A DNA stretch of 64,000 nt, taken from positions 2,882,501 through 2,946,500 of the forward strand of contig NZ_CP016499.1 of NCBI RefSeq assembly GCF_001713475.1. Reading direction: 5' to 3'. Made by a program: the position numbers and the translations under genes. The notes below the pieces were generated by a model. The model was not told where the DNA came from. It worked only from the letters and a program-made list of their open reading frames with translations, and searched no databases. Below are positions 56,970 to 64,000 of the stretch, piece by piece. Each line of letters begins with the position of its first letter. The stretch's first letter is position 1. This DNA is from Agrobacterium sp. RAC06. GTDB lineage: Bacteria > Pseudomonadota > Alphaproteobacteria > Rhizobiales > Rhizobiaceae.

Positions 56970-57791
56970 TTAGCGCGGCTTGGGACGCAGAGCAACAATC
57001 GCCGCCGCCGTCTCCTCGATCGACCGGCGCGTCACGTCGATCAGAGGCCAGTTGTTGCGCGCACACAGCGAGCGGGCATATTTCAGCTCCTCCGTGATTG
57101 AGGCCCGGTCGACATACTCGCTGCGGTCATAGCCTGTTGTCGCGCCAAGGACCCGGTTCTCGCGAACCTGGGAAATCCGATCCGACGTGGCGATGAGACC
57201 AACGATCAGAGGCCGCGTTGCTTTCAGCAATCCTTCGGGCAGTGGAACGCCCGCGACGATCGGCAGGTTCGCGGTCTTGATGCCGCGGTTGGCGAGATAG
57301 ATGCTCGTCGGGGTCTTGGAGGTGCGGCTGATGCCGATGATCACGACATCGGCCTGATCATAATCCTCCGGCGCCTGGCCATCGTCATGGTCCATGGTGA
57401 AATTCAACGCTTCAATGCGTGCGAAATATTCGGCGTTCAGAACATGCTGAGCACCGACGCGGCCGCGGGACGGCGCGCCCAGATAGTCCTGAAACTTCTC
57501 GATGATCGGGGCCAGCACGTTGACGCAGGGCAAGCCCAGTTCATGACATCCCGTTTCGACAAGTGCTGCGAGATCCTGGTCGACGATCGTGTAGAGCACG
57601 ATACCGGGTTCGCGATCGAGCGCATCGATCAACGCCTTGATCTGTTTCTTGCTGCGGATCAGGGGATAAACATGCTCGATGGCATTGGAACCGCGAAATT
57701 GCGCGGCGGCTGCTCGGCCTGCCGAGATCAGAGTCTCGCCCGTTGAGTCAGAAATCAGGTGGAGATGGAAGAAGTTTTTCCGGTTCTCCAC
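56970..57791 (-). CDS. ppsR: PEP synthetase/pyruvate phosphate dikinase regulatory protein (DUF299)
   Basis: Bifunctional serine/threonine kinase and phosphorylase that controls PPDK or PEP synthetase. The 273-residue protein has [15 protein letters not shown], the P-loop [18 protein letters not shown], and [19 protein letters not shown] 57791 gives the usual start [14 protein letters not shown] 57800 is also in frame. It reads away from the candidate oriC and heads the ppsR-maf-aroE-coaE-dnaQ run. It fits with pckA elsewhere in the window as part of PEP/pyruvate control. Confidence 0.93.
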   Translation of the reverse strand: MENRKNFFHLHLISDSTGETLISAGRAAAAQFRGSNAIEHVYPLIRSKKQIKALIDALDREPGIVLYTIVDQDLAALVETGCHELGLPCVNVLAPIIEKFQDYLGAPSRGRVGAQHVLNAEYFARIEALNFTMDHDDGQAPEDYDQADVVIIGISRTSKTPTSIYLANRGIKTANLPIVAGVPLPEGLLKATRPLIVGLIATSDRISQVRENRVLGATTGYDRSEYVDRASITEELKYARSLCARNNWPLIDVTRRSIEETAAAIVALRPKPR

Positions 57792-58196
57792 GTTCTTCAC
57801 CGCACCCTGTTGATAGTCTGGGATAAACAGAGGCCACGGCGAGCGGGGCGGACCAGGCGCGGGAAAAGTGTCGATTTATCCACAATTGGACCCCGAGAGG
57901 CTCTCGATTCCAGGGGGCTGTGAATTACGGTAATGACAGAAGATCGTTCTTAGCATTTCGACTCCTCCTCCTCCGTTAACCCGGATTCTGTCCGGATCGC
58001 AAATCCATGGAATCACGGGTTAATTTGCAGTTATCCCCATTATCCCAGAGCCGGAGCGAACTCGGTGGCCTCGACTATCGACTGAAATCCCGGATTGCGA
58101 ACAAGCTGTGATCGTCGATTAATCCTTGATAGTCAGAGACTCTTAGAAATAGAAGAAGATTCAATATCTCTTTTCTTTTTTGAAAGGGCTTGAGCC
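57792..58196. other. oriC: Candidate chromosomal replication origin (oriC) between ppsR and hemE
   Basis: A 405-base gene-free gap. Contents seen: a perfect DnaA box TTATCCACA (57876-57884); TTATCCCCA (58031-58039), one mismatch; two weaker TTATCCCAG copies (58040-58048, and 57818-57826 on the minus strand); a CtrA-like TTAA-N7-TTAT (58020-58034) overlapping a DnaA box; an inverted repeat TTAACCCG/CGGGTTAA (57976, 58016); six GANTC methylation sites (57906, 57960, 57984, 58010, 58138, 58158); and an AT-rich, T-rich tract at 58140-58182. The hemE-adjacent position is that of oriC in Sinorhizobium meliloti and Caulobacter. Confidence 0.8.
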
Positions 58197-59228
58197 TTGA
58201 GCACGCCGAACCGAAAAGTCCTCGACGTTCTGAATGGGAAAACGGTCACGCCACCGCCCATCTGGCTCATGAGACAAGCAGGCCGTTATCTCCCGGAGTA
58301 TCGGGAAACACGGAAGAAGGCCGGGAGCTTTCTCGATCTCTGTTACTCCCCCGAGTATGCGACGGAGGTGACCCTTCAGCCGATCCGCCGATATGGCTTT
58401 GATGCAGCTATCCTGTTTTCGGATATTCTGGTCATCCCGGATGCGCTTCATCGCAACGTGACCTTCACGGAAGGCCATGGTCCGCAGATGGACCCCATCG
58501 ACACGGACGGCATACTGGCGCTTTCGCAGGAAGGCGTCCTGGATCACCTCAAGCCGGTCATGGAGACGGTTTCACGGCTGCGTGGGGCGCTGCCCAGCGA
58601 AACGACCCTGCTTGGCTTCTGTGGGGCTCCCTGGACGGTGGCGACCTACATGATCGCAGGACATGGCACACCCGACCAGGCGCCTGCCCGTCTCTTCGCC
58701 TATCGTCATCCGGAGGTCTTTGCCCGTCTCCTCGATTTTCTCGCCGATGTCTCCGCCGACTACCTCGTCGCGCAGATCGATGCGGGTGCGGACGCCGTTC
58801 AGATCTTCGATTCCTGGGCAGGTGTTCTGGGCGAGGCAGAATTCGAGGCTTTCGCCGTGCGGCCCGTTCGCCGCATCATCGACTCGGTCAAGTCGCGTCG
58901 TCCTCAGGCGAAGGTGATCGCCTTTGCCAAGGGCGCCGGCATCTTGTTGAAGAATTATCGCCAGGACACCCGTGCTGACGCCATTGGTCTCGATTGGTCG
59001 GTTCCCTTGAGCTTTGCTGTGGAGCTGCAGAAGGATGGTCCTGTTCAAGGTAACCTCGATCCGATGCGTGTGGTGGCCGGCGGTGTAGCGCTCAAGGACG
59101 GGATCGATGCGATCCTCCAGGCACTCGGCCATGGACCGCTGATCTTCAATCTCGGCCACGGGATTACGCCGCAGGCTGATCCGGAGCATGTGACCGAGCT
59201 CGTCGCCCAGGTTCGGAGTTTCGGCTGA
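58197..59228 (+). CDS. hemE: Uroporphyrinogen decarboxylase
   Basis: Decarboxylates uroporphyrinogen III to coproporphyrinogen III in heme synthesis, 343 residues. Active-site block [32 protein letters not shown] with the catalytic Asp, [13 protein letters not shown], and [10 protein letters not shown]. The start is TTG 58197 with AAGGG upstream; alignment with related HemE (xxxxxRKVLDVLxGK) supports it and there is no suitable ATG nearby. It begins right at the edge of the candidate oriC and is followed two bases later by hemJ. Confidence 0.96.
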   Translation: MSTPNRKVLDVLNGKTVTPPPIWLMRQAGRYLPEYRETRKKAGSFLDLCYSPEYATEVTLQPIRRYGFDAAILFSDILVIPDALHRNVTFTEGHGPQMDPIDTDGILALSQEGVLDHLKPVMETVSRLRGALPSETTLLGFCGAPWTVATYMIAGHGTPDQAPARLFAYRHPEVFARLLDFLADVSADYLVAQIDAGADAVQIFDSWAGVLGEAEFEAFAVRPVRRIIDSVKSRRPQAKVIAFAKGAGILLKNYRQDTRADAIGLDWSVPLSFAVELQKDGPVQGNLDPMRVVAGGVALKDGIDAILQALGHGPLIFNLGHGITPQADPEHVTELVAQVRSFG

Positions 59229-59230
59229 CC

Positions 59231-59767
59231 ATGGAAAAGCAGATCGACGACAAGCCCGGGATGCGCGCAGCGAGAAAGGCTGCGACAGCTCTCGTGTTTT
59301 TCGGGATCGTCGGTGCCGGTATCATGCTGGCCGGACCAGATCAGGCTTACCCCTGGATCAAAGCGCTGCATGTCATCGCGATCATCTCGTGGGTGGCAGG
59401 CATGCTCTACCTGCCGCGACTGTTCATCTATCATTCGGACTGTGATCCATCGTCACAGCAGGCAAAAACGTTTGCCGTCATGGAAACCAGGCTGATGAAG
59501 GTGATCATGACGCCGGCGATGGTCGTTTCCTGGATTCTGGGATTGTATCTGGCCTGGCAGGTTTTTGCGTTCCAGGGTGGTTGGCTGCATGCCAAGATCG
59601 CAGCCGTTGTCGCATTGTCCGGCGTTCACGGCTATTTCGCCAAGGCTGTCAAATCGTTCGGGCGTGGCGAGTACGTGGGAACGCCGCGTTACTGGCGCAT
59701 GATGAACGAGGCGCCTACCCTGCTGATGATCCTGATTGTGGTCCTTGCGGTCGTGAAGCCCTTCTGA
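59231..59767 (+). CDS. hemJ: Protoporphyrinogen IX oxidase HemJ
   Basis: Membrane heme-synthesis enzyme oxidising protoporphyrinogen IX, 178 residues. About four transmembrane segments; the conserved His in IKALHVIAIISWVAGMLYLPRLFIYH and the YWRMMNEAPTLLMI region are typical of the UPF0093/HemJ family. An unusual N-terminal hydrophobic segment (ALVFFGIVGAGIMLAG) precedes the canonical start of the domain. Two bases separate it from hemE, so both are co-transcribed. Confidence 0.92.
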   Translation: MEKQIDDKPGMRAARKAATALVFFGIVGAGIMLAGPDQAYPWIKALHVIAIISWVAGMLYLPRLFIYHSDCDPSSQQAKTFAVMETRLMKVIMTPAMVVSWILGLYLAWQVFAFQGGWLHAKIAAVVALSGVHGYFAKAVKSFGRGEYVGTPRYWRMMNEAPTLLMILIVVLAVVKPF

Positions 59768-59959
59768 TCGCGGCGCGATCACGCATTATTTTCGGTAGTG
59801 CCGGCTTTTCGCTTGCGGTCGAATCCGCGAGTCGCTATTTTCGCGCTACTTCCTCCCTTGGCTTGCGTACTATTCAGTCATTTGCGGCTCTCGCGATCGT
59901 ACCGAATTCCACCAGCTCGCCGTTCCCCTTGAAAATTCTATCTGACGTGGTCCCTCTTC

Positions 59960-61225
59960 ATGGCTGAAATGAAGCTACAAGAACTCAAAAGCAAATCGCC
60001 GACCGATCTCCTGACCTTTGCTGAATCGCTCGAAGTTGAAAACGCGAGCACGATGCGCAAGCAGGAGCTGATGTTTGCGATCCTGAAGATGCTCGCGAGC
60101 CAGGATGTTGAGATCATCGGCGAAGGCGTGGTGGAAGTACTGCAGGATGGCTTCGGTTTCCTGCGTTCGGCCAATGCGAACTATCTCCCAGGCCCTGACG
60201 ATATCTACATTTCGCCCTCACAGATCCGCCGCTTCTCGTTGAAGACCGGCGATACCGTCGAAGGTCCAATCCGGGGACCGAAGGAAGGCGAGCGCTATTT
60301 CGCCTTGCTGAAGGTTAACACGATCAATTTCGAGGATCCCGAAAAGATCCGCCACAAGGTGCATTTCGACAACCTGACGCCGCTCTATCCGAACGAGCGC
60401 TTCAAGATGGAACTCGATGTTCCGACGTCGAAGGACCTGTCTGCACGCGTCATCGATCTCGTGGCGCCACTCGGCAAGGGCCAGCGTGGCCTGATCGTCG
60501 CACCACCGCGCACCGGTAAGACGGTCATTCTCCAGAATATCGCGCATTCGATCACGGCCAACCATCCGGAATGTTATCTGATCGTCCTTCTGATCGACGA
60601 ACGTCCGGAAGAAGTGACCGACATGCAGCGTTCGGTCCGCGGTGAAGTCGTGTCTTCGACCTTCGACGAGCCCGCGGTTCGTCACGTTCAGGTGGCGGAA
60701 ATGGTCATCGAGAAGGCCAAGCGTCTTGTCGAACATGGGCGAGACGTCGTCATTCTGCTCGATTCCATCACGCGCCTCGGCCGCGCCTACAACACCGTTG
60801 TGCCGTCGTCCGGCAAAGTCTTGACCGGTGGTGTCGATGCCAATGCATTGCAGCGCCCGAAGCGCTTCTTCGGTGCAGCGCGCAACATCGAAGAAGGCGG
60901 TTCGCTGACGATCATCGCAACGGCACTGATCGACACTGGTAGCCGTATGGACGAAGTCATCTTCGAAGAGTTCAAGGGCACTGGTAACTCGGAAATCGTT
61001 CTCGATCGCAAGGTCGCGGACAAGCGCATCTTCCCGGCCATGGACATCCTCAAGTCCGGTACGCGTAAGGAAGATCTGTTGGTCCCGCGCCAGGATCTCC
61101 AGAAGATTTTCGTTCTCCGCCGTATTCTTGCGCCGATGGGCACGACCGATGCCATCGAATTCCTCATCGACAAGCTCAAGCAGACGAAGAACAACGGCGA
61201 CTTCTTCGACTCGATGAACACCTGA
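59960..61225 (+). CDS. rho: Transcription termination factor Rho
   Basis: Hexameric RNA helicase, 421 residues. N-terminal [18 protein letters not shown]-binding cold-shock fold with [30 protein letters not shown], Walker A APPRTGKT (about 181-188), Walker [18 protein letters not shown], and the Q/R loops with [34 protein letters not shown]. Start ATG 59960. The 192-base gap before it probably holds its promoter, but I could not assign one with confidence. Confidence 0.98.
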   Translation: MAEMKLQELKSKSPTDLLTFAESLEVENASTMRKQELMFAILKMLASQDVEIIGEGVVEVLQDGFGFLRSANANYLPGPDDIYISPSQIRRFSLKTGDTVEGPIRGPKEGERYFALLKVNTINFEDPEKIRHKVHFDNLTPLYPNERFKMELDVPTSKDLSARVIDLVAPLGKGQRGLIVAPPRTGKTVILQNIAHSITANHPECYLIVLLIDERPEEVTDMQRSVRGEVVSSTFDEPAVRHVQVAEMVIEKAKRLVEHGRDVVILLDSITRLGRAYNTVVPSSGKVLTGGVDANALQRPKRFFGAARNIEEGGSLTIIATALIDTGSRMDEVIFEEFKGTGNSEIVLDRKVADKRIFPAMDILKSGTRKEDLLVPRQDLQKIFVLRRILAPMGTTDAIEFLIDKLKQTKNNGDFFDSMNT

Positions 61226-61264
61226 TGTGGTGCCGGTTTCGGCCGGCAGCCTCAGGCTTCGCCT

Positions 61265-62602
61265 GTGAGTGATCTCGTGACCGCTCGTTCCGATACGATT
61301 TGTGCTCTTGCGTCCGGCGGTTTACCCGCCGGCGTTGCTGTTATCAGGGTCAGTGGTCCTAGCAGCTTCGAAGCCGTCAGTCAGATGGTTGGCTCACTGC
61401 CCGAACCGCGCCTGGCAGCCCTGCGGACATTGCGGACCACGAGCGGTGAGTTTCTTGATCGGGGTCTTGTTCTCGTTTTCCCAGCACCCAATTCCTTCAC
61501 CGGTGAGGACTGTGTGGAATTGCATCTGCATGGTGGCCGCGCCGTTGTGAACGCGGCACTTCGATCATTAGCCGGATTCAACGGGATTAGATTGGCCGAA
61601 GCCGGAGAGTTCTCGAAACGCGCGTTTGAAAACGGCAAGATGGATCTTGTCGAGGTCGAAGGTCTCGCCGATCTCCTTAGCGCCGAGACCGAGATGCAGA
61701 GAAGGCTTGCGGGTGAACAGGCCAATGGTCATCTGTCCGCTGTCTACGACGAATGGCGTGAGAAACTTGTATTCGTACGCGCCATGCTCGAAGCAGAACT
61801 GGACTTCAGTGACGAGGGCGACATTCCAGGTTCGGTGTCCGATCGTATCTGGGCCGACGTCGGCGAGCTAAAGTTACAGGTGGACCGGGCAATCGGCAAT
61901 CTTCGGGCCGGCGAGATCATCCGTGATGGTTTCAAGGTGGCCCTTGCCGGCCTGCCGAATGCCGGGAAATCAAGCCTGATGAATGCGTTGGCGCAGCGCG
62001 ACGTGGCAATTGTGACACCTGTAGCCGGTACGACGCGCGATGTTGTTCGCTGTGAACTGGACATCGATGGATACAAGTTTGAACTCTCCGATACTGCTGG
62101 TCTCAGAGACACAGACGATCTGGTTGAGCAGGAGGGGATCCGTCGTGCCTTCCGGACGATCAATGATGCTGATCTTGTTCTGCATCTGATCGATCTGTCC
62201 GAGCAGCCGAAAGCGCAGCCGATAGATTTCGACCGCCCCACACTGTGTATCGGGACGAAAAGCGACCTTGCCAGCGATGTAGTGCCTAATTCTGCTTGCG
62301 CTTTCCACGTGTCGTCCGCTTCAGGAGAAGGGCTTGATGTCCTGAGAGATCGGCTGCTCGATGCAGTGCGTAGCCATACTCAGGTCGAGAGCCTTGCAAT
62401 TCCCAGTCGTTTGAGGCATGCAGAGCGCCTTCGGTTGGCGTCGAGACATCTTGCGTCCGCGCTGGAGGGCATTTTGTTACCTCTCGAGATCCGTGCCGAA
62501 GAATTGCGATTGGCGTCCGTCGAATTGGCGCGAGTGACCGGTCGAATCGATACCGAAACGCTTTTGGGTAAAATCTTCTCCGAATTCTGTGTCGGCAAGT
62601 GA
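61265..62602 (+). CDS. mnmE: tRNA uridine-5-carboxymethylaminomethyl modification GTPase MnmE
   Basis: With MnmG it installs the cmnm5 group on wobble uridine of certain tRNAs. The 445-residue protein has the folate-binding N domain ([21 protein letters not shown]), the embedded G domain with P-loop [14 protein letters not shown] (from 229), [13 protein letters not shown] G2 ([10 protein letters not shown]), DTAGLRDT, and the C-terminal farnesylation-like FCVGK tail with catalytic Cys. The start is GTG 61265. Its stop codon (62600-62602) forms part of a parS-like site. Confidence 0.97.
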   Translation: MSDLVTARSDTICALASGGLPAGVAVIRVSGPSSFEAVSQMVGSLPEPRLAALRTLRTTSGEFLDRGLVLVFPAPNSFTGEDCVELHLHGGRAVVNAALRSLAGFNGIRLAEAGEFSKRAFENGKMDLVEVEGLADLLSAETEMQRRLAGEQANGHLSAVYDEWREKLVFVRAMLEAELDFSDEGDIPGSVSDRIWADVGELKLQVDRAIGNLRAGEIIRDGFKVALAGLPNAGKSSLMNALAQRDVAIVTPVAGTTRDVVRCELDIDGYKFELSDTAGLRDTDDLVEQEGIRRAFRTINDADLVLHLIDLSEQPKAQPIDFDRPTLCIGTKSDLASDVVPNSACAFHVSSASGEGLDVLRDRLLDAVRSHTQVESLAIPSRLRHAERLRLASRHLASALEGILLPLEIRAEELRLASVELARVTGRIDTETLLGKIFSEFCVGK

Positions 62603-62615
62603 TTCACGTGAAACA
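62600..62615. other. parS-like centromere site C (1 mismatch), overlapping the mnmE stop
   Basis: On the minus strand TGTTTCACGTGAATCA, one mismatch to TGTTTCACGTGAAACA; identical over all 16 bases to site B at 56326. The mnmE TGA is its first three plus-strand bases. It lies 16 bases before mnmG and about 4.4 kb from the candidate oriC, and in many bacteria parAB lies just downstream of mnmG-rsmG. Confidence 0.7.
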
Positions 62616-62630
62616 GGCTGTATCGCGATC

Positions 62631-64000
62631 ATGTCTGAGAGACATTTCGATGTAATTGTTGTTGGTGGTGGTCATGCCGGTACCGAAGCAGCCGCAGCGG
62701 CTGCACGCATGGGTGCAAAAACCGCGCTCGTGACCCACAAGGCTGAAACAATCGGCGTCATGTCCTGCAATCCGGCGATTGGCGGCTTGGGAAAAGGGCA
62801 TCTTGTCCGTGAGATTGATGCGCTTGACGGCATCATGGGTCGCGCGGCGGACGAGGGCGGCATTCAGTTTCGTATGTTGAACCGGAAGAAGGGCCCGGCT
62901 GTTTGGGGGCCGCGCACGCAGGCGGATCGAAAGCTCTATCGACGGGCTGTTCAGCGTTTGCTTGCGGACATTCCTAATCTCGACATCATCGAAGGTGGCG
63001 TGGTCGGATTTGTTCGTGACACTACCGAAATAAATGGTGTGATCCTTGGTGACGGGCTGCAACTTCGTGCTGCAGCAGTCGTCTTGACAACCGGTACCTT
63101 TCTCAACGGTGTGATCCACATCGGTGACAAAAAGATTGCTGCCGGCCGTGTTGGCGAGGCCCCTGCCCTGGGTGTCAGTGATGACTTGGCAGCGTTGGGC
63201 CTGAAGCTTGGTCGCCTCAAGACCGGGACCCCTGCGCGCCTCGATCGCAAAACGATCCGCTGGGACGAGCTTGAAGTTCAGGAAGCGGATGAGAATCCCA
63301 TCCCATTCTCATTCATGACGGAAACGGTCACTACGCCACAGATCGCTTGCGGCATCACGCGAACGACGACTGAAACCCATCGGATCATCCGGGAGAACAT
63401 CCACCGCTCGGCCATGTATTCCGGCCAAATCGAAGGTGTCGGTCCGCGGTATTGTCCTTCCATTGAGGACAAGATCAATCGCTTCGGCGATCGCGATGGT
63501 CATCAGATCTTTCTGGAGCCGGAAGGATTGGATGACGACACCATCTATCCAAACGGGATCTCGACCTCGCTTCCGGAGGATGTCCAGGAGCTATTCATAC
63601 GGTCAATCCCTGGCCTGGAGAATGTCCGAATCCTCCAGCCGGGTTATGCGATCGAGTATGACTACGTCGATCCACAGCAGCTCGACCTATCGCTGGCTGT
63701 TAAAGGTGTGAAGGGTTTGTACCTCGCTGGTCAGATCAATGGCACCACTGGTTATGAAGAGGCTGGCGCGCAAGGGTTGCTGGCAGGGATCAATGCAGCC
63801 CGGCTTGCAGCCGGTCAAAGTGGTTTCTCCTTCAGCCGTACGGATTCTTATATCGGCGTAATGATCGATGACCTGACATCGCGCGGCGTTGCAGAGCCCT
63901 ATCGTATGTTTACCTCGCGGGCCGAGTATCGGTTGTCGTTGAGGGCTGACAATGCCGACATGCGGCTTACGCCCTATGGCATTGAGCTTGGTTGCGTATC
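62631..64000 (+). CDS. mnmG: tRNA uridine-5-carboxymethylaminomethyl modification enzyme MnmG (GidA), 3' truncated by window edge
   Basis: FAD-dependent partner of MnmE; about 456 of the usual 620-odd residues are in the window. Rossmann motif [22 protein letters not shown] near the N terminus, then [25 protein letters not shown], the GGTYLNG-type [47 protein letters not shown], and [19 protein letters not shown] near the end. Start ATG 62631. The frame is open to base 64000. Confidence 0.97.
   Translation, partial: MSERHFDVIVVGGGHAGTEAAAAAARMGAKTALVTHKAETIGVMSCNPAIGGLGKGHLVREIDALDGIMGRAADEGGIQFRMLNRKKGPAVWGPRTQADRKLYRRAVQRLLADIPNLDIIEGGVVGFVRDTTEINGVILGDGLQLRAAAVVLTTGTFLNGVIHIGDKKIAAGRVGEAPALGVSDDLAALGLKLGRLKTGTPARLDRKTIRWDELEVQEADENPIPFSFMTETVTTPQIACGITRTTTETHRIIRENIHRSAMYSGQIEGVGPRYCPSIEDKINRFGDRDGHQIFLEPEGLDDDTIYPNGISTSLPEDVQELFIRSIPGLENVRILQPGYAIEYDYVDPQQLDLSLAVKGVKGLYLAGQINGTTGYEEAGAQGLLAGINAARLAAGQSGFSFSRTDSYIGVMIDDLTSRGVAEPYRMFTSRAEYRLSLRADNADMRLTPYGIELGCV

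Overview
The window is a GC-rich stretch of an alphaproteobacterial chromosome, almost certainly from the Rhizobiaceae (Rhizobium, Agrobacterium or Sinorhizobium relatives). Supporting evidence is the ChvG-ChvI-HprK-EIIA-HPr cluster divergent from pckA, the RegB/RegA (ActS/ActR) pair, a tyrosine-bearing DivL, a TsaE-AmgK fusion followed by MurU, trpFBA-accD-folC, and the origin-proximal order mnmG-mnmE-rho-hemJ-hemE-[gap]-ppsR-maf-aroE-coaE-dnaQ-secB. No insertion sequences, phage genes, CRISPR arrays, tRNA or rRNA genes were seen; nearly all of it is core genome.

Layout. 1-4.8 kb: the end of hrpB, the redox two-component pair regB/regA, mmcB and a YkuD lipoprotein. 4.8-11.6 kb (minus strand): malate synthase G, a hydantoinase/oxoprolinase-type protein, a cytochrome P450 and a DUF1402 protein that looks like a lytic transglycosylase. 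11.7-18 kb: hslVU divergent from hisBHAFE-coaA. 18-21 kb (minus): pckA, arfB, alkB. 21-25 kb: chvI-chvG-hprK-EIIA-HPr. 25-31.6 kb: ahcY, divL, tsaE-amgK, murU. 31.6-38.8 kb: addB, addA, trxA. 38.8-43.9 kb (minus): trpF-trpB-trpA-accD-folC. 43.9-47.5 kb: a YgjP-like metalloprotease, a DUF2852 protein, an intracellular PHA depolymerase and a nitroreductase. 47.6-53 kb (minus): gyrB, then a tight tim44-mltA-smr-xre operon. 53-54 kb: fxsA, secB. 54-57.8 kb (minus): ppsR-maf-aroE-coaE-dnaQ with overlapping ends. 58.2-64 kb (plus): hemE-hemJ, rho, mnmE and the first two thirds of mnmG.

The most interesting non-coding content concerns replication and segregation. The 405-nt gap between ppsR and hemE carries a perfect DnaA box, several degenerate ones, a CtrA-like site overlapping a DnaA box, and six GANTC methylation sites, and it sits where oriC lies in Sinorhizobium and Caulobacter (next to hemE). 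Three parS-like sites sharing the core GTTTCACGTGAATCA lie on both sides of it; one is embedded in the maf-stop/aroE-start overlap and one in the mnmE stop codon. A palindrome upstream of ahcY looks like an operator for a methionine-cycle repressor.

Nothing here is clearly a previously undescribed multi-gene system. The better leads are the DUF1402 protein, the P450/hydantoinase pair, and the variant parS set. All start choices and family names come from reading the sequence; no database search was run.
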